This document shows, one piece after another, positions 45,401-56,565 of a stretch of 64,000 nt of DNA (its first letter is position 1; every line of letters starts with the position of its first letter). This DNA is from Rhizomys pruinosus (taxonomy: Eukaryota; Chordata; Mammalia; Rodentia; Spalacidae). The notes beneath the pieces were generated by a model, which saw only the letters and a program-made list of their open reading frames with translations, had not been told where the DNA came from and did not search any database. The translations under genes were made by a program, and so were the position numbers. Location of the stretch: NCBI GenBank assembly GCA_009823505.1, contig VZQC01007982.1, positions 6,138,946-6,202,945 of the forward strand. The letters are read 5' to 3'.

Positions 45401-46560
45401 TGTTTTCAAACTTATTGAAGTATTCCCGAATGATTGCCTGATATTTTCCCTTTTCATCACGGATTGTATTGATTGAGTTGGTTCCCTCTCTTTCGTTTTG
45501 TTAAACGGGGCTAGGGTGTTTGTCTATTTTGTTTATTCTTCAAAGAACCAATTTTTGGATTCATGATTTTTTGTATTGTTTTCTTTGTTTCTATTTCATT
45601 GATTTCTGCCTGATTTATATTCTCTTGTCTGTTGCATTTAGGGTTCACTGTTGTTGCCTCTCAAGTGCTTTTTAGCTGTAGTGTTAGATCATTCACTGTG
45701 CTCTTTCTCTGTTTTTTCTAATGTAGGCACCCAGGCTATAAACTTCCCTCTTAGGACTGCTTTTTAAGGTATCCCATAGGTTTTTGTTGTGTTGTATGTC
45801 ATTGTCATTCAGTTCTTCCAGGAATGCTTTTATTTCTTTCTTTATCTCTTCCTTGACCCATTCATTATTCAAGAGTGTGTTGTTTAGTCTCCACGTGTTC
45901 TTGTATGCAGGGGCTTATCCTAGTGTTGATGTGAGCTTTATTGCACTGTGCTGATAGAAGGCATGAATATTTGCAATCTTTTTGTATTTGTGGAGGTTTC
46001 TTCTGTGTACCCAGTAATGTGGTCATTTTGGAGAATGTTCCATGGGGTGCCAGAGTAGAAAGTGTATTCTCTGTGTTAGGATGGAATATTCGGTAGAGGT
46101 CATTGAGGTCCATTTGGTGTATAACAAATCATTCAGTTCGGATATCTCTTCCTGTTTTATTCTTTGTCCTGTTGACCTATCCAAGGACTCAGTGGGGGTA
46201 TTAAAGTCCCCATATGAGTGTACTGGGGTTATTGTGTGACTTGTGGTCCTGAGAATTGTCTTTATAAAGTTTGTGCACCAGAAGTTTGGGGCATATAATT
46301 CATAATTGTGAAACTTCTTGGTGAATTCCTTCTTTGATAAAAATGTGTAATGGCCTGCTTGGTTTCTTCTTTCTCTTCGTTTCTTTTACTTTTGAAGTCT
46401 ATTTTGTCTGATATAAATAGCAACACCGGCTTTCTTTTGGGTACCATGCTGTGGAATATGTTTTTCCATCCTTTCACTTTAAGGTGCTGCCCTGTCCTTG
46501 AAGGTAGATGTGTTCTTGTAGACAGCTATCGATGGATTCTGTTTCCTAATCCAATCCCCA
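42440..46560 (-). mobile_element. L1 ORF2 and 3' end, decayed
   Basis: The plus strand is the reverse complement of L1. From the left come the 3' region, the ORF2 C-terminal part (near 43,100-44,000), the reverse transcriptase part (about 44,700-45,600) and the endonuclease part (about 45,900-46,500, with a LFISDKIDFKSK fragment at 46,477-46,262). Many frameshifts; no long open frame remains. With the next entry it forms a nearly complete 5.7-kb insertion lacking a clear 5'UTR. Confidence 0.88.
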
Positions 46561-48100
46561 GCCTATGTCTTTTGATTGGGGAATTTAGTCCATAATATTA
46601 AGGTTATGAGGATAGGTTTGTGTTGCTTCCTTTTTGCCTTGTTTATCCATTGGTTTGGGTTTAGGTTTCTTACTTCTGCAGTTACTTTTTATTGATTTCT
46701 CTTTCAGGTGCCTGTGTGGTTGCTCCTTCTTCTGTTCTTTGAATTGCTTCCAATATTCTCTGAAGTGTTGGCTTCTGGACATGTATTCTTTCAACTGTTT
46801 ATGTCATGGGAGTTTTTTTCTCTCTTCCTTCAATTATAATCGACATTTTTGCTGGGTATGTGAACCTGGTTGGCATCTATTGTCTTTTTTTTTTTTAATT
46901 TTATTTATTTCGTATGTGTATGAATGTGTTGTTCTGCATGCAAGTTTTGTTCACCCTGACGTGCAATGCCCATGGTCAGAAGAGGGTCTTGGATTCCCCT
47001 GGAACTGGAGTTCTCCGGGAATTGGAGTTTCAGATGTGCGGTCTCGGCCGCGATGTGGGGGCTGGGAATCGAACCTGGGTCCTCTGCAAGAGCGGTCGGG
47101 CTCTAACCGCTAGGCCATCTCTCCAGCCCCAATCTATTGTCTTTTAACACTGGGAATGCTTGCTCAGGTTCTTCTTGTTTTCATAGTTTGCATTGAGAAG
47201 TCAGTGTAATTCTTAAGGTTCCCCTTATAGGTCACTTGTTTCTTTTCTCTGTGGCTTTAAGGATTTTGTCTTTGTTTTGGGGGCTCTAGCATTTTAACTA
47301 TGATGTGGCATGGAGAATTTCTTTCTGCTTGTCTGTTTGGAGTTTCATGTGCTTCTGTATTTGTTATTGGTTTGTCCTTTTTTTGTTTGTGGGAAGTTTT
47401 CCCATATATTATGCGGTTGAAGACCTGATAATAACTTCTCTTGGGATTCTTCTCCTGTCCCTACTATGAATGCAGAGGTTTGATCTTTTTCATAGTGTCC
47501 CACAGTTCTTGTTGTCCACTTTTGTGTAGTTTTAAATTTTCATAATCTTTCCTTTGAGGTTTTTAGTTTGTTCTGTGTTATCTTCCAGGTCTGATATTCT
47601 TTGTTCTGCTTCCTCCATTCTGCTTCTGAGGCTTTTTCCATTCCTTTCCTCTTGATTGGATGAGTGTTTGATTTCCTTTTTCATTTCCTCTTCTGATTTC
47701 TTTAGTATTTCTACTTCTTTTTGGAGCTTCTCAATCTCTTCCTGTAGCTCTTTGCTTCGCTGGTTGGTTTCCTTATCTTTTTCAGCATGGGATATTTTCA
47801 GTGTTTCCAGTTCCTTCTGGAGTTTGTCTTTCTCTCTCTAGGTCCTTCTTGAGTTCTTCATTCTCTTTTCTTAGTTCTTTGATTTGCTCTTTATAATCTT
47901 GTAGTTCTTTAAATATCTGTGTCCTGGCCATCCCCAGGGGGATCCCACTGTAGGAATCTTCCATAGGGTTGTCTCTTCTTCGTGTTCCTGGCATATGGGC
48001 TTCTCCTTGCCTGTATTCCAATATAAGTCCTAAATGCCTCTTCACTGTGTTGAAGGCTTGCTTTGCTTGCTTCCATCAGATGCCTTCGTAATCCCAGTTT
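46561..48100 (-). mobile_element. L1 ORF1 region, split by a B2
   Basis: At 48,045-47,782 the minus strand reads the ORF1 N-terminus with a charged coiled coil (KELQDYKEQIKELRKENEEL is visible). The RNA-binding part at 46.6-47.6 kb is frameshifted and interrupted by a B2. Its right half recurs at 54,415-55,460. Confidence 0.85.
46888..47131 (-). repeat. B2 SINE inserted in L1 ORF1
   Basis: A T-rich tail, GTGTATGAATGTGTTGTTCTGC and head GCCATCTCTCCAGCCCC. It splits L1 sequence with TCTATTGTCTTTT on both sides, which fits a target-site duplication. Confidence 0.95.
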
Positions 48101-48169
48101 GGGGGGGGGCTGTCTCTAGAGATCTCGGATCCAGCAGTCTTAATTTTCACAAAAAGCCCTTTTAGAAAA

Positions 48170-48292
48170 ATGTATGGTGCCAGGCCTTTAATCCCAGGCA
48201 GATAGAAATCTGAGTTCAAGGCCAGTCTGATCTACATCATGAGTTTCAGACCAGCTGGGGCTACCCAGAGGCCCTGTCACACACAAAAAAGA
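48170..48292 (+). repeat. B1-like SINE, 5' shortened
   Basis: GGTGCCAGGCCTTTAATCCC to CCAGAGGCCCTGTCACACAC. Copy at 55,525-55,650. Confidence 0.8.
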
Positions 48293-48387
48293 AAAATCTG
48301 TCAATTAAGCTGCCATTTATCTTTGCTCTACTGAAAAACTTCTTGCCAAGTTGTTCCCACCAAGGTACAAGTATTTACAGAAAAACA

Positions 48388-48625
48388 CGGGGCTGGGGAG
48401 TTGGCTTAGCAGTTAAGAATACTGGCTGGCTGCCCTTGAAGAGAACTCAAATTCAATTCCCAGCACCCACATGGCAACTAACCACTGTCCATAACTGCAG
48501 TTCCAGGGGATCCAACACCCTCTTCTGGCCTCTGTGGGCATTGCACGACACAGGTGCATTTACATACATGCGAGCATAATACTAACACATGTAAAATAAG
48601 AATAATAAATAAAATGTTTTTTTTT
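48388..48625 (+). repeat. B2 SINE
   Basis: ACGGGGCTGGGGAGTTGGCT to CATGTAAAATAAGAATAATA. Copy at 55,750-55,990. Confidence 0.9.
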
Positions 48626-48682
48626 AAATAAAGGGGAAATTTGTTAGCACTCAGGCCACTTTAAAAAAAATAACAGATTTTT

Positions 48683-48900
48683 GGGCTGGAGGGATGGCCT
48701 AGCTGTTAAGAGCGCCAAGTGCTCTTGCAGAGGACCTGGGTTCGATCCCCAGCACCCACATGATGACTGAGAACCATCTTTAACTCCAGTTCCAAGGGAA
48801 TCTGACATCCTCTTCTGACCTCCGTGGCATTACACGGCATAGATGCACAAATGTACATGCAGAACATTCATACATATAAAAAATAAATAAAATTTAAAAA
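48683..48900 (+). repeat. B2 SINE
   Basis: GGGCTGGAGGGATGGCCTAG to ATTCATACATATAAAAAAT, flanked by AAAAAATAACAGATTTTT (left) and AAAAAATAACAGATTTTT (right), a target-site duplication. Copy at 56,342-56,565. Confidence 0.93.
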
Positions 48901-49740
48901 ATAACAGATTTTTATTTATTTTAATCATATTGACTTTTTGCGCATTTCCTGCAATACATGTTGACCATATTTAGACCCACCCCCTGTCTGTAGCCCCCAT
49001 TTCCGCTCCCACTGGTGGATTTCATAGATTCTGTCCTGTGTGTTAAGGCTCATCCAGTCAAATTTGTCTCTCCAGATTTTCTTCTATTCTCGATCATCTT
49101 CGATGTGCAAACATTCATGCTCACTTCTCCAGTCACACCCAGTTTCCTGCGTAAGAACAAGATTTTCAGTTTCCTGCTCCTCATTAATCTTTCTCTCTAC
49201 CTTCCTTATACAGCAAATGGCAAGTATTATCTTCAGTGGGCTCTTCCTTTATTAAATAGGTTGCCTTTCATTGTGAATCCCACTAGGAACTGAATTCTTG
49301 AGACTGTGAATTGCTGGGATATAGATAGGTTTTTAAGTTTAGAGAGGACTAAAATGCTACTTCTTCCCATCCCATGGTTTTCTCTTAGTCTTCATTTCTC
49401 TTTCCTTGTTCCTCCCCAGGGCTGGGAGATTGTGTCTTCGTGGCCCAGTCGAAAGGATTCTTAGTTTTGGTCTGGGAGAGGCAGTACAGAAAGGGAGTGC
49501 TTGAGTGAATCATATATCCCTGCATGGTGCTGTACTGTGTGTGAGAGGAACATCACCAACACTTGAGAGATGGAGCCTCGCTGAGGGTCTTACTGACCTG
49601 TTGGGCAAACAAGATTAAGTTGGAAACCAATGTGGCTTGGGGCTGGCAAACTTTTTAGAGGAATTAGAACTTACAGGACAAGCTGGCTCTAGATAGGCAG
49701 AGCTGGGGGCAGGGACAGAGAGGGGTAGGGTTTAGATGGC
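48901..49740. other. Unique intronic sequence, possible old L1 3' piece at its start
   Basis: TTTAATCATATTGACTTTTT at about 48,920 may be an old L1 3' end. The rest is unrecognised. Repeated at 56,570-57,530. Confidence 0.4.
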
Positions 49741-49757
49741 GAAAAATATACAATATA

Positions 49758-49970
49758 CGGGGCTGGAGAGAAGGTCTAGCGGTTGGGAGTGCCGACTGCT
49801 CTTGCAGAGGACCTGGGTTCAGTCCCCAGCACCCACATGGAGGCTGAGAACCATCTTTGACTCCAGTCCCAGGGGAATCCGACGCCCTCTTCTGACCTCC
49901 GCAGCATTGCACGACACGGGTGCACAGACCTATATGCAGACAGTACATTCATACACATAAAAAAAAAAGT
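49758..49970 (+). repeat. B2 SINE
   Basis: CGGGGCTGGAGAGAAGGTCT to CAGTACATTCATACACATAA. Flanked by ACAATATAC on both sides. Copy at 57,537-57,765. Confidence 0.93.
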
Positions 49971-49997
49971 ACAATATACTACAAAGTAGAGGAGGAA

Positions 49998-50042
49998 AGG
50001 GTTTGTTTGTTTGTTTGTTGGTTGGTTGGTTGGTTGGTTGAA
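49998..50042. repeat. (GTTT)n(GGTT)n microsatellite
   Basis: Four GTTT then five GGTT units. Shorter in the copy at 57,796-57,830. Confidence 0.9.
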
Positions 50043-50142
50043 TAACCAAAGCGTTCAGGGATGGTGGTGTATGCTTGTAGTCCTGGCAATCAAGAGGCCG
50101 AGACAACAGAATGACCTAAAAAAGTTAAAAAGAAAAAAAGGG

Positions 50143-50342
50143 GGGTTGGAGAGATGGTTCAATGGTTAAGAGTACTGGCTGCTCTCACAGAGGGCCTGAG
50201 TTCAGTTCCCAGCACCCAAACAGCGGCTAACCACCATCTGGGGGGGGGGTCCGATGTCCTCTTCTGGCCTCCACTGGTTTCCATGTGGTACACGAACATA
50301 AATGCAAGCAAATCAGTCATACACATAAAAAATATTTTTTTT
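50143..50342 (+). repeat. B2 SINE
   Basis: GGGTTGGAGAGATGGTTCAA to CATACACATAAAAAAT. It contains a G9 run. Confidence 0.88.
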
Positions 50343-50624
50343 TAATGAGAAGAAGAGGTCACTGGAACAGTCTGAGTTTTCAAGGCTAGTGAGAGGCTGA
50401 CTGACCCTAGGGTTGGAGTGTCAGACTATACATTCTTCACAGATCTAATTCCTTATACTCCTGAGAGCAGATTTCTTAATACATTTTCATTTAAAGAGGG
50501 CTTTTCTAAAAGAAAAGTCTTTGGATTTTATTTTCTTGTGGCACCATGGATAAAACCCTAGAGCCTTAGGCATTCTAATTAAGTGCTCTACCATTAAGCA
50601 ACATCTTCAACTAAAAGATTTTTT

Positions 50625-50783
50625 TTATTTCTTTTCTTTTTTTTTTTTTTTTTTTTTGAGGAGGGGGCTCCCTGTAAGCCAGTAGCCTGGTGGATTCACT
50701 CTGCTGACCAGGGTGGCCTGAACCACAGAGATCTGCCTGCTTCTGCCTCCCAAGTGCTTGGATTAAAGGCATGCACAACCAGG
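50625..50783 (-). repeat. B1 SINE
   Basis: Long T run, then GAGGGGGCTCCCTGTAAGCC to GGCATGCACAACCAGGCC. Copy at 52,508-52,660. Confidence 0.9.
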
Positions 50784-50872
50784 CCATGTGGGTGCTGGGA
50801 ATCGAACCTGGGTCCTTGTAAGACGGTCGGTGTGCTCTTAACCGCACTAGGCCATCTCTCAGCCCCCAAAGA
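50784..50872 (-). repeat. B2 head fragment fused to the B1
   Basis: CATGTGGGTGCTGGGAATCG to GGCCATCTCTCAGCCCC. Only the 5' part of B2 is present. Copy at 52,661-52,741. Confidence 0.88.
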
Positions 50873-51044
50873 TTTTTTGCGTTTAAAAGAAGTTTACTTC
50901 TTAGTCAAGTGAGCACAGAGACACACACTTGTCATTTCAATACTCAGGAAGCTGAGTCAAAAGATCTTGAGTTCAAGGCAATCCTGGGCCTAAGTAGTCC
51001 AGACTCTGTCCTCCTCACCATAGTGTAGATAGCTAAATAGTAAT

Positions 51045-51116
51045 AGTAATGATACGATAGATCGATAGATAGATGATAGATAAATAGATGCAATAGATAG
51101 ATAGATAGATAGTACA
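51045..51116. repeat. (GATA)n microsatellite (short copy)
   Basis: Imperfect GATA/TAGA units. Counterpart of 52,893-53,024. Confidence 0.9.
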
Positions 51117-51344
51117 TTCTTAATATGTTCATACTATACTGGGTCCCCTTTCACAATATTTTTGTCACCATTTCCTGGCACAAAGCTAACTTTGGTTTGT
51201 AAACTTTGTCCTGTTCTCTCTTCCCCTAGCCCAGAGAATTATTTCTGTGCTATCTTTCCTGAATAAAACCACCCTTCACTCAAATCCCAGTGTCTAACGA
51301 TGTAGATCCAAGTATATTATTGCAACAAAAATTCAATCTTGGGG

Positions 51345-51562
51345 GTCTGTGAGGTGGCTCTGTGGGAGACATGCTTGTTGTGCGAGCCTGACAACCTGAA
51401 TTCTGTGGCTGAAATCCACACAGGGTTGAAGGAGAGAACTGACTCCACAAGAGTCCTCTTGACCTCCACACATGTACCATGAACCACCATGTGCCCGAGT
51501 CCACATGCACCACATGCCGCACACACATTAGTAATACTAACAAATAAACACTTTTTTTTTTA
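51345..51562 (+). repeat. B3/B2-type SINE, old
   Basis: GTCTGTGAGGTGGCTCTGTG to AACAAATAAACACTTTTTTT. Copy at 53,263-53,478. Confidence 0.75.
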
Positions 51563-51904
51563 AGTTCATGTTGAAAATGCTAGGCCTAGTCCCTATCAAG
51601 GTCTGTTGAGGCAAAATGCTGAGTCAATATGGTAACTAGGGAAGATGCCTGTGTGGAATCCTAGTAATCATGCTAGCGGTGAACAGAGAGCAGGAAAGTA
51701 CCAGAACGAAGACGAGGCCCGTCCATGTCCCCTTTCCTGTGAGGCATCGGGGACTCCTAGATTTCATAAAAGGTTAAGTGTATGCTCTTGTTTTATCGAG
51801 GTATAGTGTGTGCACCAAAAAGCCCACACCTATACAGTAGAAATCTTGATGGGGTTTTTTTACTTCAGATGTAACCATCTCCACTTAAAAAAAATACTAT
51901 TCTG

Positions 51905-52112
51905 GGGCTGGACATGGCTTGGAGGTTAAGAGCACCGGCTTGCGCTTTTCAGGGACCCAGATTTAGTTCACCCACTTACATGGTGTAACAACCATCTGTA
52001 AATCCAGTTTCCGGGGAATCTGACACCCTCCTTAACCTCGGCATCACACATATACAACAGTTGCACTCCATACTCTAATGATAATATAAAAAAATAAAAT
52101 TGAAATAATAAA
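51905..52112 (+). repeat. B2 SINE, diverged
   Basis: GGGGCTGGACATGGCTTGGA to AATATAAAAAAATAAAAT. Copy at 53,827-54,050. Confidence 0.85.
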
Positions 52113-52137
52113 TATTTTAAAATACTATTCTTTTTTA

Positions 52138-52358
52138 AGTCATTTTATTATTTATTTTTTGTATGTTATGAATGTACTGTCTGCCTGTAGGTTTGTGCAC
52201 CCATGTCATGCAATGCCTCGGAGGTCAGAAGAGGGCGTCGGATTCCCTGGAACTGGAGTTAAGACAGTTCTCAGCGCCATGTGGGTGCTGGGGGATCGAA
52301 CCCAAGTCTCTGCAAGAGCAGTCGGCACTCTTAACTGCTAGGCCATCTCTCCAGTCCC
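52138..52358 (-). repeat. B2 SINE
   Basis: TGAATGTACTGTCTGCCTGT to GGCCATCTCTCCAGTCCC. Copy at 54,070-54,296. Confidence 0.92.
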
Positions 52359-52366
52359 AAAATACT

Positions 52367-52490
52367 TTCTTTTTTTTATTTTATTTTATTTATTCTGTAT
52401 GTGTATGAATGTAGTCTGCATGCAGGTCTGTGACCTGTGTCCTGTGCAATGCAGCCCAGTGAGGTCAGAAGAGGGTCTCAATTCCCCTGG
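52367..52490 (-). repeat. B2 SINE, cut by N
   Basis: The T-rich tail and 3' half only. The same B2 reappears as a 3' half at 54,308-54,413 and in full at 57,890-58,125. Confidence 0.88.
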
Positions 52491-52491
52491 A

Positions 52492-52492
52492 N
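52492..52492. other. Single N at the second duplication junction
   Basis: Lies inside a B2 that breaks off here. The sequence resumes with another B1. Confidence 0.75.
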
Positions 52493-52892
52493 TTGCATTC
52501 CTGAGACATGTATCCCTTTTTTTTTTTTTTTGAGAGGGGGTCTCCCTGTAGCCCCAGCTAGCCTGGAACTCACTCTGTAGACCAGGGTGGCCTTGAACTC
52601 ACAGAGATCTGCCTGCTTCTGCCTCCCAAGTGCTGGGATTAAAGGCATGCACAACCAGGCCATGTGGGTGCTGGGAATCGAACCTGGGTCCTCTGTAAGA
52701 GCGGTCGGTGCTCTTAACCGCTAGGCCATCTCTCCAGCCCCCAAAGATTTTTTGCGTTTAAAAGAAGTTTACTTCTTAGTCAAGTGAGCACAGAGACACA
52801 CACTTGTCATTTCAATACTCAGGAAGCTGAGTCAAAAGATCTTGAGTTCAAGGCAATCCTGGGCTAAGTAGTCAGACTCTGTCCTCCTCACC

Positions 52893-52989
52893 AGATAGAT
52901 AGATAGATAGATGATAGATAGATAGATAGATAGATAGGTAAATAGATAGATGATAGATAGATAGATAGATAGATGATAGATAAATAGAT

Positions 52990-53022
<33 letters not shown>

Positions 53023-53024
53023 TC
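52893..53024. repeat. (GATA)n microsatellite (long copy)
   Basis: About 130 bases of GATA with a few GATGATA and AATA interruptions, roughly twice as long as the paired copy. Confidence 0.95.
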
Positions 53025-53826
53025 ATTTCTTAATATGTTCATACTATACTGGGTCCCCTTTCACAATATTTTTGTCACCATTTCCTGGCACAAAGCTAAC
53101 TTTGGTTTGTAAACTTTGTCCTGTTCTCTCTTCCCCTAGCCCAGAGAATTATTTCTGTGCTATCTTTCCTGAATAAAACCACCCTTCACTCAAATCCCAG
53201 TGTCTAACGATGTAGATCCAAGTATATTATTGCAACAAAAATTCAATCTTGGGGGTCTGTGAGGTGGCTCTGTGGGAGACATGCTTGTTGTGCGAGCCTG
53301 ACAACCTGAATTCTGTGGCTGAAATCCACACAAGGGTGGAAGGAGAGAACTGACTCCACAAAGATGTCCTCTGACCTCCACACATGTACCATGACACACA
53401 TGTGCCAGGAGTCACACATGTCACACACATGCACGCACACACAAATTAGTAATAACAAATAAACACTTTTTTTTTAAGTTCAGTCTGAAAATGATAGGCC
53501 TAAGTCCCTATCAAGGTCTGTGGAAGGCAAAATGCTGAGTCAATAATGGGAACTAGGGAAGAATGCCTGTGTGGAATCCTAGTAAATCAGTGCTAGCGGT
53601 GAACAAGAAGCAGGAAAGTACCAGAAGCAAGACGAGGCCAGTCCATGTCCCCTTTCCTGTGAGGCATCGGGCGACTCCTAGATTTCATAAAAGGTTAAGT
53701 GTATGCTCTTGTTTTATCGGAGGTATAGTGTGTGCACAAAAACAGCCCACACATATACAGTAGAAATCTTGATGGAGGTTTTTTTACTTCAGATGTAACC
53801 ATCTCCACTTAAAAAAAATACTATTC

Positions 53827-54050
53827 TGGGGCTAGAGACATGGCTTGGAGGTTAAGAGCACCGGCTGCTCTTTCAGAGGACCCAGATTTAGTTCACAGCA
53901 CTTACATGGTGAATAACAACCATCTGTAAATCCAGTTTCAGGGGAATCTGACACCCTCCTGCAACCTCCACCAGCATTATACAACATGGGTGCACTCCAT
54001 GCATTCTGGTAATATACTCATACACATAAAATTGAAATAATAAAATATTT
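53827..54050 (+). repeat. B2 SINE (block B')
   Basis: GGGGCTAGAGACATGGCTTG to ACTCATACACATAAAATTG. Confidence 0.85.
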
Positions 54051-54069
54051 TAAAATACTATTCTTTTTT

Positions 54070-54296
54070 TAAGTCATTTTATTTATTTATTTTTGTATGT
54101 GTATGAATGTACTGTCTGCATGTAGGTTTGTGCACCCATGTCATGCAATGCCTCGGAGGTCAGAAGAGGGCGTCAGATTCCCCTGGAACTGGAGTTAAAG
54201 ACAGTTCTCAGCTGCCATGTGGGTGCTGGGGATCGAACCCAAGTCCTCTGCAAGAGCAGTCGGCACTCTTAACTGCTAGGCCATCTCTCCAGTCCC
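54070..54296 (-). repeat. B2 SINE (block B')
   Basis: TGTATGAATGTACTGTCTGC to GGCCATCTCTCCAGTCCC. Cleaner than its block-B partner. Confidence 0.93.
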
Positions 54297-55995
54297 AAAA
54301 TACTATTCTTTTTTTTTTTATTTTATTTATTTCTGTATGTGTATGAATGTACTGTCTGCATGCAGGTCTGTGCACCCGTGTCCTGCAATGCCGCAGAGGT
54401 CAGAAGAGGGTCTCACCAATCTATTCGTCTTGTTTAACACTGGTGGAAATGCTTTGCTCCAGTTACTTCTTGCTTTCATGTTTTGCGTTGAGAAGTCAGT
54501 TGTATTCTGATAGCTTTCCCCTTATCAGGTCACTTTTTTTTTCTCTTGTGCCTTTAAGGATTTTCTTTGTTTTTGGTGTCTAGCATTTTTAGACCTATTT
54601 GATGTGCATGGAGAATTTTCTCTTTCTGATCCTGTCTGTTGGAGTTCTATTGTGCTTCTTGTATAGATTTGTCGCGTTTGTCTTTTTTTATTTGCATTGC
54701 GAGTTTTCATCTTTTATTTTGTTGACAATCTGATGAATACCATCTCTTGGGATTCTTCCCTTCCTCACAGATGCAGAGGTTCTTGATCTGTCATAGTGTC
54801 ACACAGTTTTTGTTGTTCCACTTTTGTGTTATTTTTTAAATTTTTCATAATCCTTTCTTTGGGGTGTTTAGTTTCTTGTTTATCTTCCAGTGTCTGATAC
54901 AGATTCTTTGTTTTGCTTCTTCCATTCTACTTTTAAGGCTTTTTTCCATTCCTTTTCCTCTTTATTGACTTAGGATGATGTCAAAGTGGTTGATTTTCCT
55001 TTCTTCATTTCCTCTTCTGATTCTTTAGTATTTCCACATCATTTTGGAGCTATTCATTATCTTCTTCTGATTTAGCTTTCTTTGCTTGACTGGCTTGGTT
55101 TTTTCTTTTTCAGCATGGGATACTTTCAGTGTTTCCAGTTCTCTGGCAGTTTGATCTTTCTCTCTCTAGTCCTTCTTGGAGTTGCTTCATGTCTCTTTCT
55201 TTATTTCTCATTGTTGATCTTCTCTTAATATCCTTGTAGTTTCTTTAAAGTTATCTGTGTCCTGGGCCATCCCCAGGAGGGATCCCACTGTAGGAATCTT
55301 CCATAGGGGTTTGTCTCTTCTTCGTGTCCTGGCATATGGGCTTCCCATTGCCTGAATTCCCAATTCAGTTCTCAAATGCCTCTTCACCTGTGTTGAAGGC
55401 TTGCTTCTTATGGCTTGCTTTCCATCAGATGCCATTCGTCAATCCCGTTGGGGGGGGGGCTGTCTCTAGAGATCTCGGATCCAGCAGTCTTAATTTTCAC
55501 AAAAAGCCCTTTTAGAAAAATGTATGGTGCCAGGCCTTTAATCCAGGCCATATAGAAATCTGAGTTTCAAGGCCAGTCTGATCTACATTCATGAGTTTCA
55601 GACCAGCTGGGCTACCAGAGGCCCTGTGCACACCACAACTAAAAGAAAAAATCTGTCAATTTTTAAGGCTGCCACTTCCTATCTTTGCTCTACTGAAAAA
55701 CTTCTTGCCAAGTTGTTCCCACCAAGGTACAAGTATTTACAGAAAAACACGGGGCTGGGGAGTTGGCTTATCAGTTAAGAGCAATACTGGCTGGCGCTGC
55801 CACTTTGAAGATCAACTCCAAATTCAATTCTCCGCACCCATCATGGCAACTAAGACCACGTCCATAACTGACAAGAAAACTTCCAGGGGATCCAACACCC
55901 TCTTCTGGCCTCTGTGGGCATTGGCATGACACAGCGTACATTTACATACATGCGAGCATAATACTAACACATGTAAAATAATAGTAATTAATAAG

Positions 55996-56255
55996 GGCTG
56001 GAGAGGAATGCTAGTGGTAAGAGCGCCGACCGCTCTTAGCAGAGGACGCCGGTTCGATCCCAGCACGCAACATGGCCCGGCTAAGAACCGTCTCAAACCC
56101 CGAAATTCCAGGAAGACTCCAGTCCAGGGAATCCGATCACCCTTTCTGACCTCGCGCGTTGCTACGACACGGGTGCAAAGACTTGCAATTCAGGACTAGT
56201 ACATTCATACACATACAGAAAATAAACAAAATAAAAAATAAAATAAAAAAAAAAA
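55996..56255 (+). repeat. B2 SINE present only in block A'
   Basis: Head GGGCTGGAGAGGAATGCTAG to CATTCATACACATACAG with an A-rich tail. Block A at about 48,598-48,615 has one uninterrupted AATAAGAATAATAAATAAAA. In A' the similar AATAGTAATTAATAA and GAATAATAAATAAAA flank the SINE, fitting a target duplication blurred by base errors. Confidence 0.85.
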
Positions 56256-56341
56256 GAATAATAAATAAAATTTTTTTTTAAACTAAAGGGGAATATTCTT
56301 GTTAGCACTCAGGCCACTTTAAAAAAAATAACAGATTTTTG

Positions 56342-56565
56342 GGCTGGAGGGATGGCCTAGCTGAAGAAGCGTCAAGTGCTCTTGCAGAGGACCTTGGGTT
56401 CATCCCCAGCACCCACATAATGACTGAAGAACCATCTTTAACTCCAGTTCCAAGGGAATTCTTGACCATCCTCTTCTGACCTCCGTGGCATTATCCACGG
56501 CATAGATGCACAAATGTACATCGAGCAACATTATTCATACATATTAAAAAATAAATAAAATTTAA
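56342..56565 (+). repeat. B2 SINE (block A')
   Basis: GGGCTGGAGGGATGGCCTAG to TTATTCATACATATTAAAAA. Error-rich copy of 48,683-48,900. Confidence 0.88.

Larger units (their letters stand above)
47130..50110. repeat. Duplicated block A (first copy)
   Basis: Collinear with 54,415-57,885 over the L1 ORF1 end, B1, two B2s, unique sequence, a further B2 and the GTTT/GGTT tract. The later copy has more single-base errors and one extra SINE. Confidence 0.85.
50625..52490. repeat. Duplicated block B (first copy, ends at N)
   Basis: Collinear with 52,508-54,413: B1/B2 fusion, GATA repeat, unique DNA, B3-like SINE, two B2s and part of a third. Stops two bases before a lone N. Confidence 0.88.
52508..54413. 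repeat. Duplicated block B' (second copy)
   Basis: Tandem second copy. Its GATA tract is longer and cleaner than in the first copy. Confidence 0.88.

Noticed and set aside
46634..47113. 159-codon plus-strand ORF
   Set aside because: It runs antisense through L1 ORF1 and into a B2.
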